12,702 nt of DNA from Actinomycetales bacterium (GTDB taxonomy: Bacteria; Actinomycetota; Actinomycetes; Actinomycetales; Actinomycetaceae). The stretch is taken from positions 1-12,702 of the forward strand of contig JALHDK010000124.1 of NCBI GenBank assembly GCA_022838965.1, in the 5' to 3' direction. The notes below the pieces were generated by a model, which saw only the letters and a program-made list of their open reading frames with translations, ran no database searches and was not told the DNA's origin. This document shows, piece by piece, positions 1 to 6,668 of this stretch; within the stretch, counting starts at the first letter, position 1; every line of letters starts with the position of its first letter. The position numbers were made by a program, and so were the translations under genes.

Positions 1-930
1 GCCGTCGCGCCGCCCAGCACTGTCGGAAACCGGGTGTTCGCGGGCCTCTCCGCCGGTGCGGGATGGTCGATCATGGTCACCCTGGCCGCGGTGGCCGCAT
101 TCCTCATCCTTCGCGCCGCTCCCGCCTTCACGGCGTCGGCGGAGGAACTGGCCGCGGTGAAGATCCTCCGGGGGCAGAGCTTCTGGGGCTTCGTGGCCCC
201 CCTCCTTTTCGGCACGCTGCTCTCCTCCGCGATCGCCCTGCTGATCGCCGTGCCGCTCTCGGTGGGGATCGCGCTCTTCATCTCGCACTACGCTCCGCGC
301 CGGCTGGCCCAGTCCCTGGGGTACGTCGTCGATCTCCTCGCGGCCATACCCTCCGTGATCTACGGCCTCTGGGGCGCGCGCTGGCTGATGGGAACCATCG
401 ACCCGGTGTTCGCCTGGCTGAGCGCCAATCTCGGTTTCCTCCCGTTCTTCGAGGGCTACGTCCCCCCTGCCCGCAACATCATGACCGGGGCCGTGGTCCT
501 CGCCGTGATGATCCTGCCCATCATCACGGCGACGATCCGCGAGGTCTTCCTGCAGACGCCGCGGCTGCACGAGGAGGCGTCCCTCGCGCTGGGCGCCACG
601 CGGTGGGAGATGGTCCAGCAGGCTGTCCTGCCCTTCGCCCGTTCCGGGATCATCTCGGCGTCGATGCTCGGCCTCGGCCGGGCGCTGGGGGAGACGATGG
701 CGATCCTGATGATCCTGTCGCCGGGCTTCGCCATCAACTTCTTCCTGCTGCAGCCGGGCCAGCACCAGACGATCGCGGCCAACATCGCCAACCAGTTCCC
801 CGAAGCCGCCGGCCTGGGTGTCGACATCCTCATCGCCACCGGCCTCATCCTCTTCATCATCACCTTCCTGGTGAACATGGCCGCGCGGGCGATCATCGCC
901 CGCCGCGCGGAGTTCTCGGGGGCGAACTGA
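1..930 (+). CDS. pstC: Phosphate ABC transporter permease PstC (5' end outside window)
   Basis: One of the two membrane subunits of the PstSCAB high-affinity phosphate importer; with PstA it forms the channel across the cytoplasmic membrane. The frame is open from base 1 and reads an N-terminal tail (ending in TVGNR) before the first hydrophobic helix, so the real start lies upstream; GTG at 34 is only an internal candidate. About six hydrophobic segments are visible. The EAA loop, which docks on the ATPase, starts near base 571 (EEASLALGATRW), and a typical LGRALGETMAILM stretch follows around 670-710. The stop is one base before the ATG of pstA, which implies an operon with translational coupling. 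pstS, normally first in this operon, would lie just left of the window. Family assignment is from sequence and gene order and is secure. Confidence 0.95.
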   Translation, partial: AVAPPSTVGNRVFAGLSAGAGWSIMVTLAAVAAFLILRAAPAFTASAEELAAVKILRGQSFWGFVAPLLFGTLLSSAIALLIAVPLSVGIALFISHYAPRRLAQSLGYVVDLLAAIPSVIYGLWGARWLMGTIDPVFAWLSANLGFLPFFEGYVPPARNIMTGAVVLAVMILPIITATIREVFLQTPRLHEEASLALGATRWEMVQQAVLPFARSGIISASMLGLGRALGETMAILMILSPGFAINFFLLQPGQHQTIAANIANQFPEAAGLGVDILIATGLILFIITFLVNMAARAIIARRAEFSGAN

Positions 931-931
931 G

Positions 932-1978
932 ATGACCACCCTCGAATCCCAGCGGATCGGCCAGCGGCTTCCCACGTGGGCCCCGTGGTCCGTGCTGGCC
1001 GCATCTCTCTTCCTCGGCTACGGGATCAATCTCACGGCGGGCGAGTTCAGCCTGCTCGGGGGCGGATTCATGGGGGCGGCGATCTACGTCGTCGCGATCA
1101 CGGTGGTGTCCTGGGTGCGGGAGGGGGAGCGCTGGGCCCGGGACCGGCTCGCCACGTCCCTGGTGGTGGCCGCCTTCGTCCTGGTGACGATCCCGCTCGT
1201 GTCGCTCATCGCCATGGTGGTGGTCGAGGGGTCCCGGCGCTTCGGCTTCGACTTCCTCTACACGAACATGGTCGGGGTCTACGGCGAGTCCGACCTGGGC
1301 GGTGCGTACCACGCCATCGTCGGGACCCTGATCATCACCGGCCTCGCCTCGCTCATCTCGATCCCCGTCGGGATCTTCACGGCCGTCTACCTCGTGGAGT
1401 ACCGGGGCGGCAGGATCTCGCGCGTCATCACCTTCCTGGTGGACGTGATGACCGGGATCCCGTCGATCGTGGCGGGCCTCTTCGCCTACTCGCTCTTCAT
1501 CACGATCATGGGACCGCGCTACCGGTCCGGGTTGATCGGTGCCATCGCGCTGGCGGTGCTGATGACTCCGGTCGTCGTCCGGTCGGTCGAGGAGATGCTC
1601 AAGCTTGTGCCGAACGAACTCCGGGAGGCCGCCTACGCCCTCGGGGTTCCCAAATGGCTGACCATTGTGAAGGTGGTGCTGCGCACCGCGGTCGCGGGCA
1701 TCACCACCGGCGTGATGATCGCGATCGCACGGGTGATCGGGGAGACGGCGCCCCTCCTCATCACCGTGGGGATCATCTCCGGAACGAACTTCAACGCCTT
1801 CGACGGCCGCATGGCAACCCTCCCGGTCTACGTGTTCCGCCAGTACGCGCAGGGCGGTGAAGCCGCCTCGGCGCGTGCCTGGGCGGGCGCGCTCACCCTG
1901 ATCCTCATCGTCATGCTGCTCAATCTCGGGGCGCGGCTCGTCTCCCGCTGGTTCGCCCCGAAGGGTCTCAGCCGATGA
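932..1978 (+). CDS. pstA: Phosphate ABC transporter permease PstA
   Basis: Second channel subunit of the Pst phosphate importer, 348 residues. Two hydrophobic helices at roughly residues 17-60 precede the standard permease core, giving about eight membrane segments. I believe such an N-terminal extension is usual in actinomycete PstA proteins. The core carries the binding-protein-dependent permease features: the EAA loop starts near residue 232 (EAAYALGVPKW), followed by VIGETAPLLITVG. The ATG is one base after the pstC stop. I see no strong ribosome binding site, as expected for a coupled gene. A 39-base gap holding a good Shine-Dalgarno sequence separates it from pstB. Confidence 0.95.
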   Translation: MTTLESQRIGQRLPTWAPWSVLAASLFLGYGINLTAGEFSLLGGGFMGAAIYVVAITVVSWVREGERWARDRLATSLVVAAFVLVTIPLVSLIAMVVVEGSRRFGFDFLYTNMVGVYGESDLGGAYHAIVGTLIITGLASLISIPVGIFTAVYLVEYRGGRISRVITFLVDVMTGIPSIVAGLFAYSLFITIMGPRYRSGLIGAIALAVLMTPVVVRSVEEMLKLVPNELREAAYALGVPKWLTIVKVVLRTAVAGITTGVMIAIARVIGETAPLLITVGIISGTNFNAFDGRMATLPVYVFRQYAQGGEAASARAWAGALTLILIVMLLNLGARLVSRWFAPKGLSR

Positions 1979-2017
1979 TCACCGCACGACGGGCCCACGC
2001 CCCAGGAAGGACGATCC

Positions 2018-2797
2018 GTGTCCAAGCGCATTGAGGTGAACCACCTGAACGTCTACTACGGCGACTTCCTCGCCGTGGAGGACGTGTCCATGGTCATCGA
2101 ACCCCGAGCGGTCACTGCGCTCATCGGCCCCTCGGGCTGCGGGAAGTCGACCTTCCTGCGGACCCTGAACCGGATGCACGAGGTGACACCGGGCGGTCGG
2201 GTGGAGGGCGAGGTCATGATGGATGGCCACAACCTCTACGACCCGCGGGTGGACCCGGTGGTGGTGCGTCGCCAGATCGGCATGGTGTTCCAGCGGCCCA
2301 ACCCCTTCCCCACCATGTCGATCGCGGAGAACGTGCTCGCGGGCATCCGGCTCAACAACCGCCGGATCCCCAAGGACGCTGCCGACGAGATCGTGGAGAC
2401 GTCACTGCGGGGCGCGAACCTGTGGGAGGAGGTCAAGGACCGCCTCGACAAGCCGGGGTCCTCCCTGTCCGGCGGGCAGCAGCAGCGGCTGTGCATCGCC
2501 CGCGCCATCGCGGTGAAGCCGGACGTGGTGCTGATGGACGAGCCGTGCTCCGCGCTCGACCCCATCTCCACCCTCGCCATCGAGGACCTCATCGCCGAGC
2601 TGAAGAACGACTACACGATCGTGATCGTCACCCACAACATGCAGCAGGCGGCGCGCGTCTCCGACAAGACGGGCTTCTTCAACATCGCCGGCGCCCGCAA
2701 GCCCGGCCGCCTCATCGAGTTCGACGACACCACCAAGATCTTCTCCCACCCGGCCAACGAGGCGACCGAGGCGTACATCTCCGGCCGCTTCGGGTGA
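2018..2797 (+). CDS. pstB: Phosphate ABC transporter ATP-binding protein PstB
   Basis: ATPase that powers phosphate import by PstSCA on the cytoplasmic face of the membrane. All motifs are intact in 259 residues, the usual length: Walker [10 protein letters not shown] at 37-45, Q-loop Q92 in FQRPNPFP, signature LSGGQQQR at 150-157, Walker B VVLMDEP at 170-176 with catalytic E175, D-loop SALD at 178-181 and switch histidine H206. The GTG start is set by the Shine-Dalgarno AGGAAGG at 2004-2010, seven bases upstream. It is the last gene of the pst operon here. phoU does not follow; instead the convergent lipoprotein/pit/DUF47 block begins. Confidence 0.97.
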   Translation: MSKRIEVNHLNVYYGDFLAVEDVSMVIEPRAVTALIGPSGCGKSTFLRTLNRMHEVTPGGRVEGEVMMDGHNLYDPRVDPVVVRRQIGMVFQRPNPFPTMSIAENVLAGIRLNNRRIPKDAADEIVETSLRGANLWEEVKDRLDKPGSSLSGGQQQRLCIARAIAVKPDVVLMDEPCSALDPISTLAIEDLIAELKNDYTIVIVTHNMQQAARVSDKTGFFNIAGARKPGRLIEFDDTTKIFSHPANEATEAYISGRFG

Positions 2798-2821
2798 CGC
2801 GCCCCGCGGGCGGCTCACCCG
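2791..2821. terminator. Hairpin terminator overlapping the pstB stop codon
   Basis: CGGGTGA (2791-2797) pairs perfectly with TCACCCG (2815-2821). Inside, CGCCC at 2800-2804 pairs with GGGCG at 2808-2812 around a three-base loop. The outer arm contains the TGA stop of pstB. There is no T-tract on either side, so it may need Rho or act as a weak bidirectional terminator between the convergent pst operon and lipoprotein gene. Confidence 0.5.
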
Positions 2822-2839
2822 CTCCGGTGTGTGCTGCTC

Positions 2840-3265
2840 CTAGAGGCCGGAACCAGCCAGCGTCCCGGTGACGGGCTCGTCGGAGATCACGAGGCAGAGG
2901 ATCTCCCGGTCGCCCGCGTCATTCCAGCTCTTCTCCGTCGGGTAGAGATACGAGAAGAAGAGGCTGGAGTCCTCGTAGCGCTCCACGCCCACGAAGGTGA
3001 GGAACTCCGCCAGGCAGAAGTCGTCCGCCTGTGCCAGGAGGGCGTCCCGGCCCGGGTAGGTGTCTCCCTGGACCTGCATCGCGGCGTAGGCCTCGACGTC
3101 GTGTTCCTGAGCGCAGTCCACGGTAGGGATCCGAGTCACCTCCTCGCCCTCCAGGTCCGCGGACTGCATGCAGGAGCCCACCTCGATCTCGAAGACCTCC
3201 GAGCCGCAGGCGGTGAGCCCGGCCGCGAGCATGGCGAGGGACAGTAGGGCGACCGGCCTGCGCAT
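2840..3265 (-). CDS. Small secreted lipoprotein, Septum_form-like
   Basis: A 141-residue precursor with a short positive N-terminus (MRRP), a hydrophobic stretch and the lipobox LTAC at 17-20, so it should be lipid-anchored outside the membrane. The mature part has the spacing I associate with the actinomycete 'septum formation' family (Septum_form): a VGSC start, a VDC-x3-H segment (DCAQEHDVEAY), a mid DFCLAEF cysteine, and an aromatic-rich YLYPTEKSW stretch ending at ILCLV. Four cysteines after the lipid-bearing one suggest two disulfides. The ATG is supported by GGAG a few bases upstream. It lies 45 bases downstream of pit on the same strand, with its own candidate -10. The biochemical function is unknown; the family name does not prove a role in division. 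Confidence 0.75.
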   Translation of the reverse strand: MRRPVALLSLAMLAAGLTACGSEVFEIEVGSCMQSADLEGEEVTRIPTVDCAQEHDVEAYAAMQVQGDTYPGRDALLAQADDFCLAEFLTFVGVERYEDSSLFFSYLYPTEKSWNDAGDREILCLVISDEPVTGTLAGSGL

Positions 3266-3294
3266 GGTTCTCCTCGGTGTGGGGTACTGGTCCG

Positions 3295-3300
3295 AGCCTA
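3295..3300 (-). promoter_or_regulatory. Candidate -10 element for the lipoprotein gene
   Basis: On the minus strand this reads TAGGCT, a TANNNT-type actinomycete -10, with a predicted transcript start about 23 bases before the ATG. No clear -35 is visible. It sits just after the pit stop codon, so the lipoprotein may be transcribed separately from DUF47-pit. The evidence is weak on its own. Confidence 0.35.
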
Positions 3301-3310
3301 GTGGATCACG

Positions 3311-4312
3311 TCACACGAACAACGGGTGCAACACGAGGAACGCGAGCGCCCCCACGGCTCCCGCGGCGGGCAGCGTGAGCACCCAGGCGCCCACGATGTT
3401 GCCCGCCACCCCCCACCGCACCGCGGAGAGCCGGCGGGTGGCCCCCACGCCGAGGATGGCCGAGGTGATGGTGTGCGTGGTGGAGATGGGCGCGTGCCAG
3501 ACGAACGCCGTCGTGTAGAGGACGGACGCCGCCACGGTCTCGGCGACGAAGCCGCGGGGCGGATCGAGTTCGATGATCCGGCGGCCGAGGGTCCGCATGA
3601 TGCGCCAGCCGCCGGCGTAGGTACCGGCGGAGATGGCACCGGCGGCGGCCAGCTTCACCCACAGGGGGATCGCGGTGCCCTGCCACCAGCCGGCCGCCAC
3701 GAGAGCGAGCACGATGACGCCCATGGTCTTCTGGGCGTCCTGCAGGCCGTGGCCGAGCGCCATCGCGGCTGCCGAGACGGTCTGCATGTAGCGGAAGTTC
3801 CGGGTGGTGCGCTCGTGACCGGCGTGGCGGAACAGCCAGATGACCGCGAGCATCAGGGCGAACGCGAGGGTGAACCCCACGAGCGGCGAGACGATCATCG
3901 GGATCGCGACCCGCGTGAGGATCACCTCCCAGTGGACGGTCGTCGCCGAGGCCATGCCCGCGCCGGTCAGTCCGCCGATGAGGGCGTGGGACGACGACGA
4001 CGGCAGGCCGAACCACCACGTCGTCAGGTTCCAGCCGATCGCCCCGAGCAGCCCGGAGAGCACCACCACGAGCCCTGTCAGTCCCGCTGCCGGCGTGATG
4101 ATGCCCGATCCGATGGTCTCGGCGACGCCGGTGCCGAGCATCGCGCCCACCAGGTTCATGGCCGCGGCCATGACGAGAGCCACCCGGGGTGTGAGCGCGC
4201 GCGTCGACACGGACGTGGCGATGGCGTTCGCCGCGTCGTGGAAGCCGTTGGTGAAGTCGAAGGCGAGGGCGACGGCCACCACCGTGACCACCACGAATGC
4301 GACGAGGTCCAC
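3311..4312 (-). CDS. pit: PiT-family inorganic phosphate transporter
   Basis: Low-affinity, ion-coupled phosphate permease of the cytoplasmic membrane, taking up metal-phosphate complexes in well-studied relatives. It has 333 residues with about ten hydrophobic segments and the inverted-repeat family motifs: DFTNGFHDAANAIATS at 19-34, GLPSSSSHALIGG at 102-114, GHGLQDAQKTMG at 187-198 and APISTTHT at 274-281. The start is GTG at 4312, three bases after the DUF47 stop, with AAGGAG inside the end of DUF47, so the two are almost certainly co-transcribed and coupled. The protein converges on the pst operon: both phosphate uptake routes are encoded within 4.3 kb. Confidence 0.95.
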   Translation of the reverse strand: MDLVAFVVVTVVAVALAFDFTNGFHDAANAIATSVSTRALTPRVALVMAAAMNLVGAMLGTGVAETIGSGIITPAAGLTGLVVVLSGLLGAIGWNLTTWWFGLPSSSSHALIGGLTGAGMASATTVHWEVILTRVAIPMIVSPLVGFTLAFALMLAVIWLFRHAGHERTTRNFRYMQTVSAAAMALGHGLQDAQKTMGVIVLALVAAGWWQGTAIPLWVKLAAAGAISAGTYAGGWRIMRTLGRRIIELDPPRGFVAETVAASVLYTTAFVWHAPISTTHTITSAILGVGATRRLSAVRWGVAGNIVGAWVLTLPAAGAVGALAFLVLHPLFV

Positions 4313-4315
4313 CGC

Positions 4316-4936
4316 CTAGGACTCCTTGACCGCGATCGTCTCCACGGAGTTGGCGAGCCGCTCGAAGGCGTCCACGGCGGCCTCGAGCGTGAGGATGATG
4401 TCCTTGAGCTTCACGAGCGTGCGCCCGTCGGTGTCCATGTCGAACAGGTCGGCGATGGCCTGGCGGTAGATCCGGTCCGCCTCGTTCTCCAGCCGGTTGA
4501 TCTCCACCCAGTAGTCGCGCAGCCGCTGCATGGAGCGCAAGCGCGGCACCACCTCCACCGTCAGCTGGGCGCAGCGGGCCAGGATGGCGATCAGGCGGAC
4601 CGTGGCATCGGGAACGGTGCCCACCTTGTAGAGGAGGATCATGTCGCCCGCCTCGTCCATGAGGTCCACGCAGTCGTCGATGCCGGTGGCGAGCAGGAGC
4701 AGGTCGTGCCGGTCGAGCGGGGTGATGAAGCTGGCGTTCACCTTCTGGACGAGCGCGTGGGTCGCCTCGTCGGCGGCGTGCTCGACGCCGTGGAGCTCGG
4801 CCACGAGCGACGGGCGGCTGGGCCGATCGGCCGCGGCGATCTCTCCCAGGACCCGCGCGGCCTCGACGGTGTGGCCGGCGCACGCTGCGAGGAGCGTGAA
4901 ATAGGTGCTCTCCCTCGGGGTGAGACTCAGCTTCAC
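4316..4936 (-). CDS. DUF47 / PhoU-like accessory protein of Pit
   Basis: Predicted all-helical cytoplasmic protein of the DUF47 family, distantly related to PhoU. These proteins are commonly encoded beside pit genes and are thought to modulate Pit activity. Visible hallmarks are VKLSLTPRE at the N-terminus, the acidic segments HGVEHAADEATH and TGIDDCVDLMDEAGD, and IEINRLENEADRIYRQ-like spacing (here VEINRLENEADRIYR), where clustered acidic residues resemble metal-binding PhoU repeats. I chose GTG 4936 because family proteins start at this K-L-x-LTPR point and GGGA lies just upstream; an in-frame GTG at 4954 would add six residues. It is first in the DUF47-pit pair and is preceded by a possible structured leader RNA. 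Confidence 0.88.
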   Translation of the reverse strand: MKLSLTPRESTYFTLLAACAGHTVEAARVLGEIAAADRPSRPSLVAELHGVEHAADEATHALVQKVNASFITPLDRHDLLLLATGIDDCVDLMDEAGDMILLYKVGTVPDATVRLIAILARCAQLTVEVVPRLRSMQRLRDYWVEINRLENEADRIYRQAIADLFDMDTDGRTLVKLKDIILTLEAAVDAFERLANSVETIAVKES

Positions 4937-4998
4937 CGTCCCAGCGTAGAGCACCGCCGCGGCGGGACCATCCGACCAAGGGCCCGCGCGGGGTGATG

Positions 4999-5090
4999 TG
5001 CGGCGTCGGACCGCAAAGCGCCTCTCGGCGCACGGGCCGCTCGGAGCGGCGAATGTTGGAGCCCGGGGCTTTCAACGGGCCGACGCCGCA
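4999..5090 (-). ncRNA. Candidate structured leader RNA upstream of DUF47-pit
   Basis: Read on the minus strand, TGCGGCGTCGG (5090-5080) pairs perfectly over 11 bp with CCGACGCCGCA (5009-4999). The enclosed bases form three side-by-side hairpins: 5076-5055 (GTTG/CAAC and AGCC/GGCT with a bulge), 5050-5036 (GCCGCT/AGCGGC) and 5031-5018 (GCGCC/GGCGC closed by a GAGA tetraloop). GAGA fits the GNRA class only on this strand. A TATGCT -10 at 5099-5094 would start transcription at the base of the outer stem. The segment lies in the untranslated stretch between glnR and DUF47. I recognise no known riboswitch, and it could also be a glnR terminator. Confidence 0.45.
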
Positions 5091-5093
5091 TCC

Positions 5094-5099
5094 AGCATA
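5094..5099 (-). promoter_or_regulatory. Candidate -10 element for the DUF47-pit transcript
   Basis: The minus strand reads TATGCT, a TANNNT -10, two bases after the glnR stop codon. Its predicted start point (about 5087) coincides with the 5' end of the 11-bp outer stem. No convincing -35 is visible. Confidence 0.4.
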
Positions 5100-5101
5100 C
5101 G

Positions 5102-5800
5102 TCAGTCCGGCGATTCCGCCGAGGTGGGCGAACCGTCGCCGGTGAACCGGTAGCCCACGTTGCGCACGGTCCCGATCAGCTGGTCGTGCTCCACGCCGAG
5201 CTTGGCCCGCAACCGCCGGACGTGCACGTCCACGGTGCGCGTGCCACCGAAGTAGTCGTATCCCCAGACCTCCTGGAGCAGCTGCGCCCGGGTGAAGACC
5301 CGGCCGGGGTTCGCCGCCAGGTACTTGAGCAGCTCGAACTCCTTGTAGGTCAGGTCGAGTGCCCGCCCGCGCAGACGCGCCGTGTAGGACGAGGGGTCGA
5401 TCACGAGATCCCCCGTCTCGAGGCGCTGGGGCTCGGGCGGGGTGGCGCGTGCCGCCCGTTCGATCACCATGCGGATCCGGGCGTCGATCTCCGCCGGGCC
5501 GGCACTGTCGACGACGACGTCGGCCGCCCCCCAGCTCGCCCCCACCACAGACCAGCCACCCTCGGTCACCACCAGCAGCACCGGCGGCGTCTGGATCGTC
5601 GTCGTGGTGAGCTGGCAGAGGGAGCGGGACGCGACGAGTTCGGCCCGCCCGTCCACCATGAGGACGTCGGCGTCGTGGGTGTCCACGAGTGCCGCGGGGG
5701 TCAGCGGGGCGATCCGCACCCGGTGCGGCAGCAGCGACAGTGCGGGAAGCACCCGGTCGACCCCGCCGCGGGAGGTGGTGAGGAGCAGGATGTTCGCCAT
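5102..5800 (-). CDS. glnR: OmpR-type nitrogen regulator GlnR (atypical orphan response regulator)
   Basis: DNA-binding global regulator of nitrogen metabolism in actinomycetes. It has 232 residues: a receiver-like domain at about 1-115 and an OmpR winged helix at about 128-222. The latter contains [13 protein letters not shown], the [21 protein letters not shown] block around the recognition helix, and a GYRF wing. The receiver matches GlnR closely (SLCQL, VVTEGG, TAGPAE-like SAGPAE). It keeps T9, D50 and R52, which in studied GlnR proteins stabilise a phosphorylation-independent dimer, while the usual acidic pocket and conserved lysine of true receivers are missing. The ATG at 5800 follows GAGGG; longer upstream frames lack family similarity. 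No partner kinase is nearby. DUF47-pit follow on the same strand, and an unknown membrane protein gene diverges. Confidence 0.9.
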   Translation of the reverse strand: MANILLLTTSRGGVDRVLPALSLLPHRVRIAPLTPAALVDTHDADVLMVDGRAELVASRSLCQLTTTTIQTPPVLLVVTEGGWSVVGASWGAADVVVDSAGPAEIDARIRMVIERAARATPPEPQRLETGDLVIDPSSYTARLRGRALDLTYKEFELLKYLAANPGRVFTRAQLLQEVWGYDYFGGTRTVDVHVRRLRAKLGVEHDQLIGTVRNVGYRFTGDGSPTSAESPD

Positions 5801-5827
5801 GCACCCTCCCTCATCAGATCGCCTCCA

Positions 5828-5833
5828 AGAGTA
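5828..5833 (-). promoter_or_regulatory. Candidate -10 element for glnR
   Basis: The minus strand reads TACTCT, a TANNNT -10, placing the transcript start about 20 bases before the glnR ATG with GAGGG in between. No good -35 or GlnR-type operator is visible in the 137-base divergent region. Confidence 0.35.
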
Positions 5834-5899
5834 GCAACGTGCCAGGATCCGGCGGGTTGTCCGCACGTGTCGCCACTCCACCGGCGGCGCTCTGACAGA

Positions 5900-5941
5900 A
5901 TGGCACGCGTGACACCGCATCCTGTCGAGGCGCGCGCGTGA
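5900..5941 (+). other. Possible 13-codon upstream ORF overlapping the membrane-protein start
   Basis: ATG at 5900 opens a 13-residue frame ([13 protein letters not shown]) whose TGA at 5939-5941 overlaps the GTG at 5938 in a GTGA arrangement typical of translational coupling. There is no Shine-Dalgarno sequence before it, so it would have to be leaderless. It may be chance. Confidence 0.2.
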
Positions 5942-6624
5942 CCGCGGCTCCGCCCCTCCGGGGGACGACCATGATGGCAGCGCCCACGCGCGGCGTCGTC
6001 ACCGGGGTGGCCGTCGCCCTCGTCGCGGCGGGCGTGTACCTCGGGCAGGGCGCCGCCGCAGCGGCGGTGGCCGCGATCGCGGTGGTCTACGGCTTCGGCT
6101 GGCCCCGCCTCGTCAGCGTTCCCTCCCGACGCGGATCCGCGATCGTCATCGTGGGCGCCGGTCTGGCGGCGACGGTGGCCGGCTGGATCACGGGGGAGGT
6201 CGCCTGGCTCGCGATCGTGGTCGCCGCCGGGGTGATCGCCTCGTTCGTGCACCAGATGATGCGGCGGGACGGCCGTCCGCGGCTGTTCGAGACCGTGAGC
6301 GCCACGGTGACCGGGGTCGTCGTGGTCGCGTCGGGCGTCGGCTGGCTGACCGCGATCATCCCGGCCTCCGGAGCGGTGGTGGCCTCCGCGGCCGCGGTGG
6401 CCGCGGGCGCCGTCGGGGCGCTCGTCGGCTCGGTGCTCCCGACGGTCGGGATCGTGCCGGGACTGCTGCTGGGCGTGGCCGGCGGCGGGGTGATGGCGCT
6501 GTCCCACCTGATGTTCAACCAGTTCCCCGCGTCGGGGTACCGGCGTGCCGCCCTCGCCGCGGCGCTCATGCCCGTCGCCACCCTGGGTGGGCCTGTGCAC
6601 CTGCTGGCCGGGCTCCTCGGCTGA
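5938..6624 (+). CDS. Multi-pass membrane protein of unknown function
   Basis: I do not recognise a family. The product is 228 residues and strongly hydrophobic, with about eight alanine/valine/glycine-rich segments (roughly 17-34, 38-54, 66-84, 87-104, 119-137, 143-165, 168-190, 203-225). Between segments 4 and 5 is a polar loop [14 protein letters not shown]; a second, [15 protein letters not shown], lies before the last helix. No soluble domain or catalytic motif is visible. Start choice is open: GTG 5938 follows GAGG at seven bases, while ATG 5971 follows GGGGGA and would remove eleven non-hydrophobic residues. The gene diverges from glnR and ends in a hairpin just before the ygfZ promoter, so it is probably monocistronic. 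Confidence 0.8.
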   Translation: MTAAPPLRGTTMMAAPTRGVVTGVAVALVAAGVYLGQGAAAAAVAAIAVVYGFGWPRLVSVPSRRGSAIVIVGAGLAATVAGWITGEVAWLAIVVAAGVIASFVHQMMRRDGRPRLFETVSATVTGVVVVASGVGWLTAIIPASGAVVASAAAVAAGAVGALVGSVLPTVGIVPGLLLGVAGGGVMALSHLMFNQFPASGYRRAALAAALMPVATLGGPVHLLAGLLG

Positions 6625-6626
6625 CC

Positions 6627-6652
6627 CCGGCCTCCGCCCGGCGGGGCGCCGG
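6627..6652 (+). terminator. Hairpin terminator after the membrane protein gene
   Basis: CCGGC at 6627-6631 pairs with GCCGG at 6648-6652. Inside, CTCCGC (6632-6637) pairs with GCGGGG (6641-6646, one T-G wobble) around a three-base loop, with one bulged C at 6647. It is followed by TTGTT, a short T-rich tail. It ends five bases before the ygfZ -10, so termination and re-initiation are stacked. Confidence 0.6.
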
Positions 6653-6656
6653 TTGT

Positions 6657-6662
6657 TAGCCT
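6657..6662 (+). promoter_or_regulatory. -10 element for leaderless ygfZ transcript
   Basis: TAGCCT, inside GTTAGCCT, lies exactly six bases before the ATG at 6669. This is the spacing expected if transcription starts at the A of the start codon, as in many actinomycete leaderless genes. There is no Shine-Dalgarno sequence before the ATG. Confidence 0.6.
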
Positions 6663-6668
6663 GTGTCC

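Noticed and set aside
4999..5090. Cloverleaf-like fold considered as a tRNA (length close to long-variable-arm or selenocysteine tRNAs)
   Set aside because: The outer stem is 11 bp, there is no T-arm GTTCRA-type sequence, no anticodon arm of proper size and no CCA or equivalent end. It is better described as a leader RNA or terminator structure.
5801..5937. GlnR autoregulatory box in the divergent region
   Set aside because: A single GTGAC at 5909 lacks a partner site with GlnR-like spacing, so no operator can be claimed.
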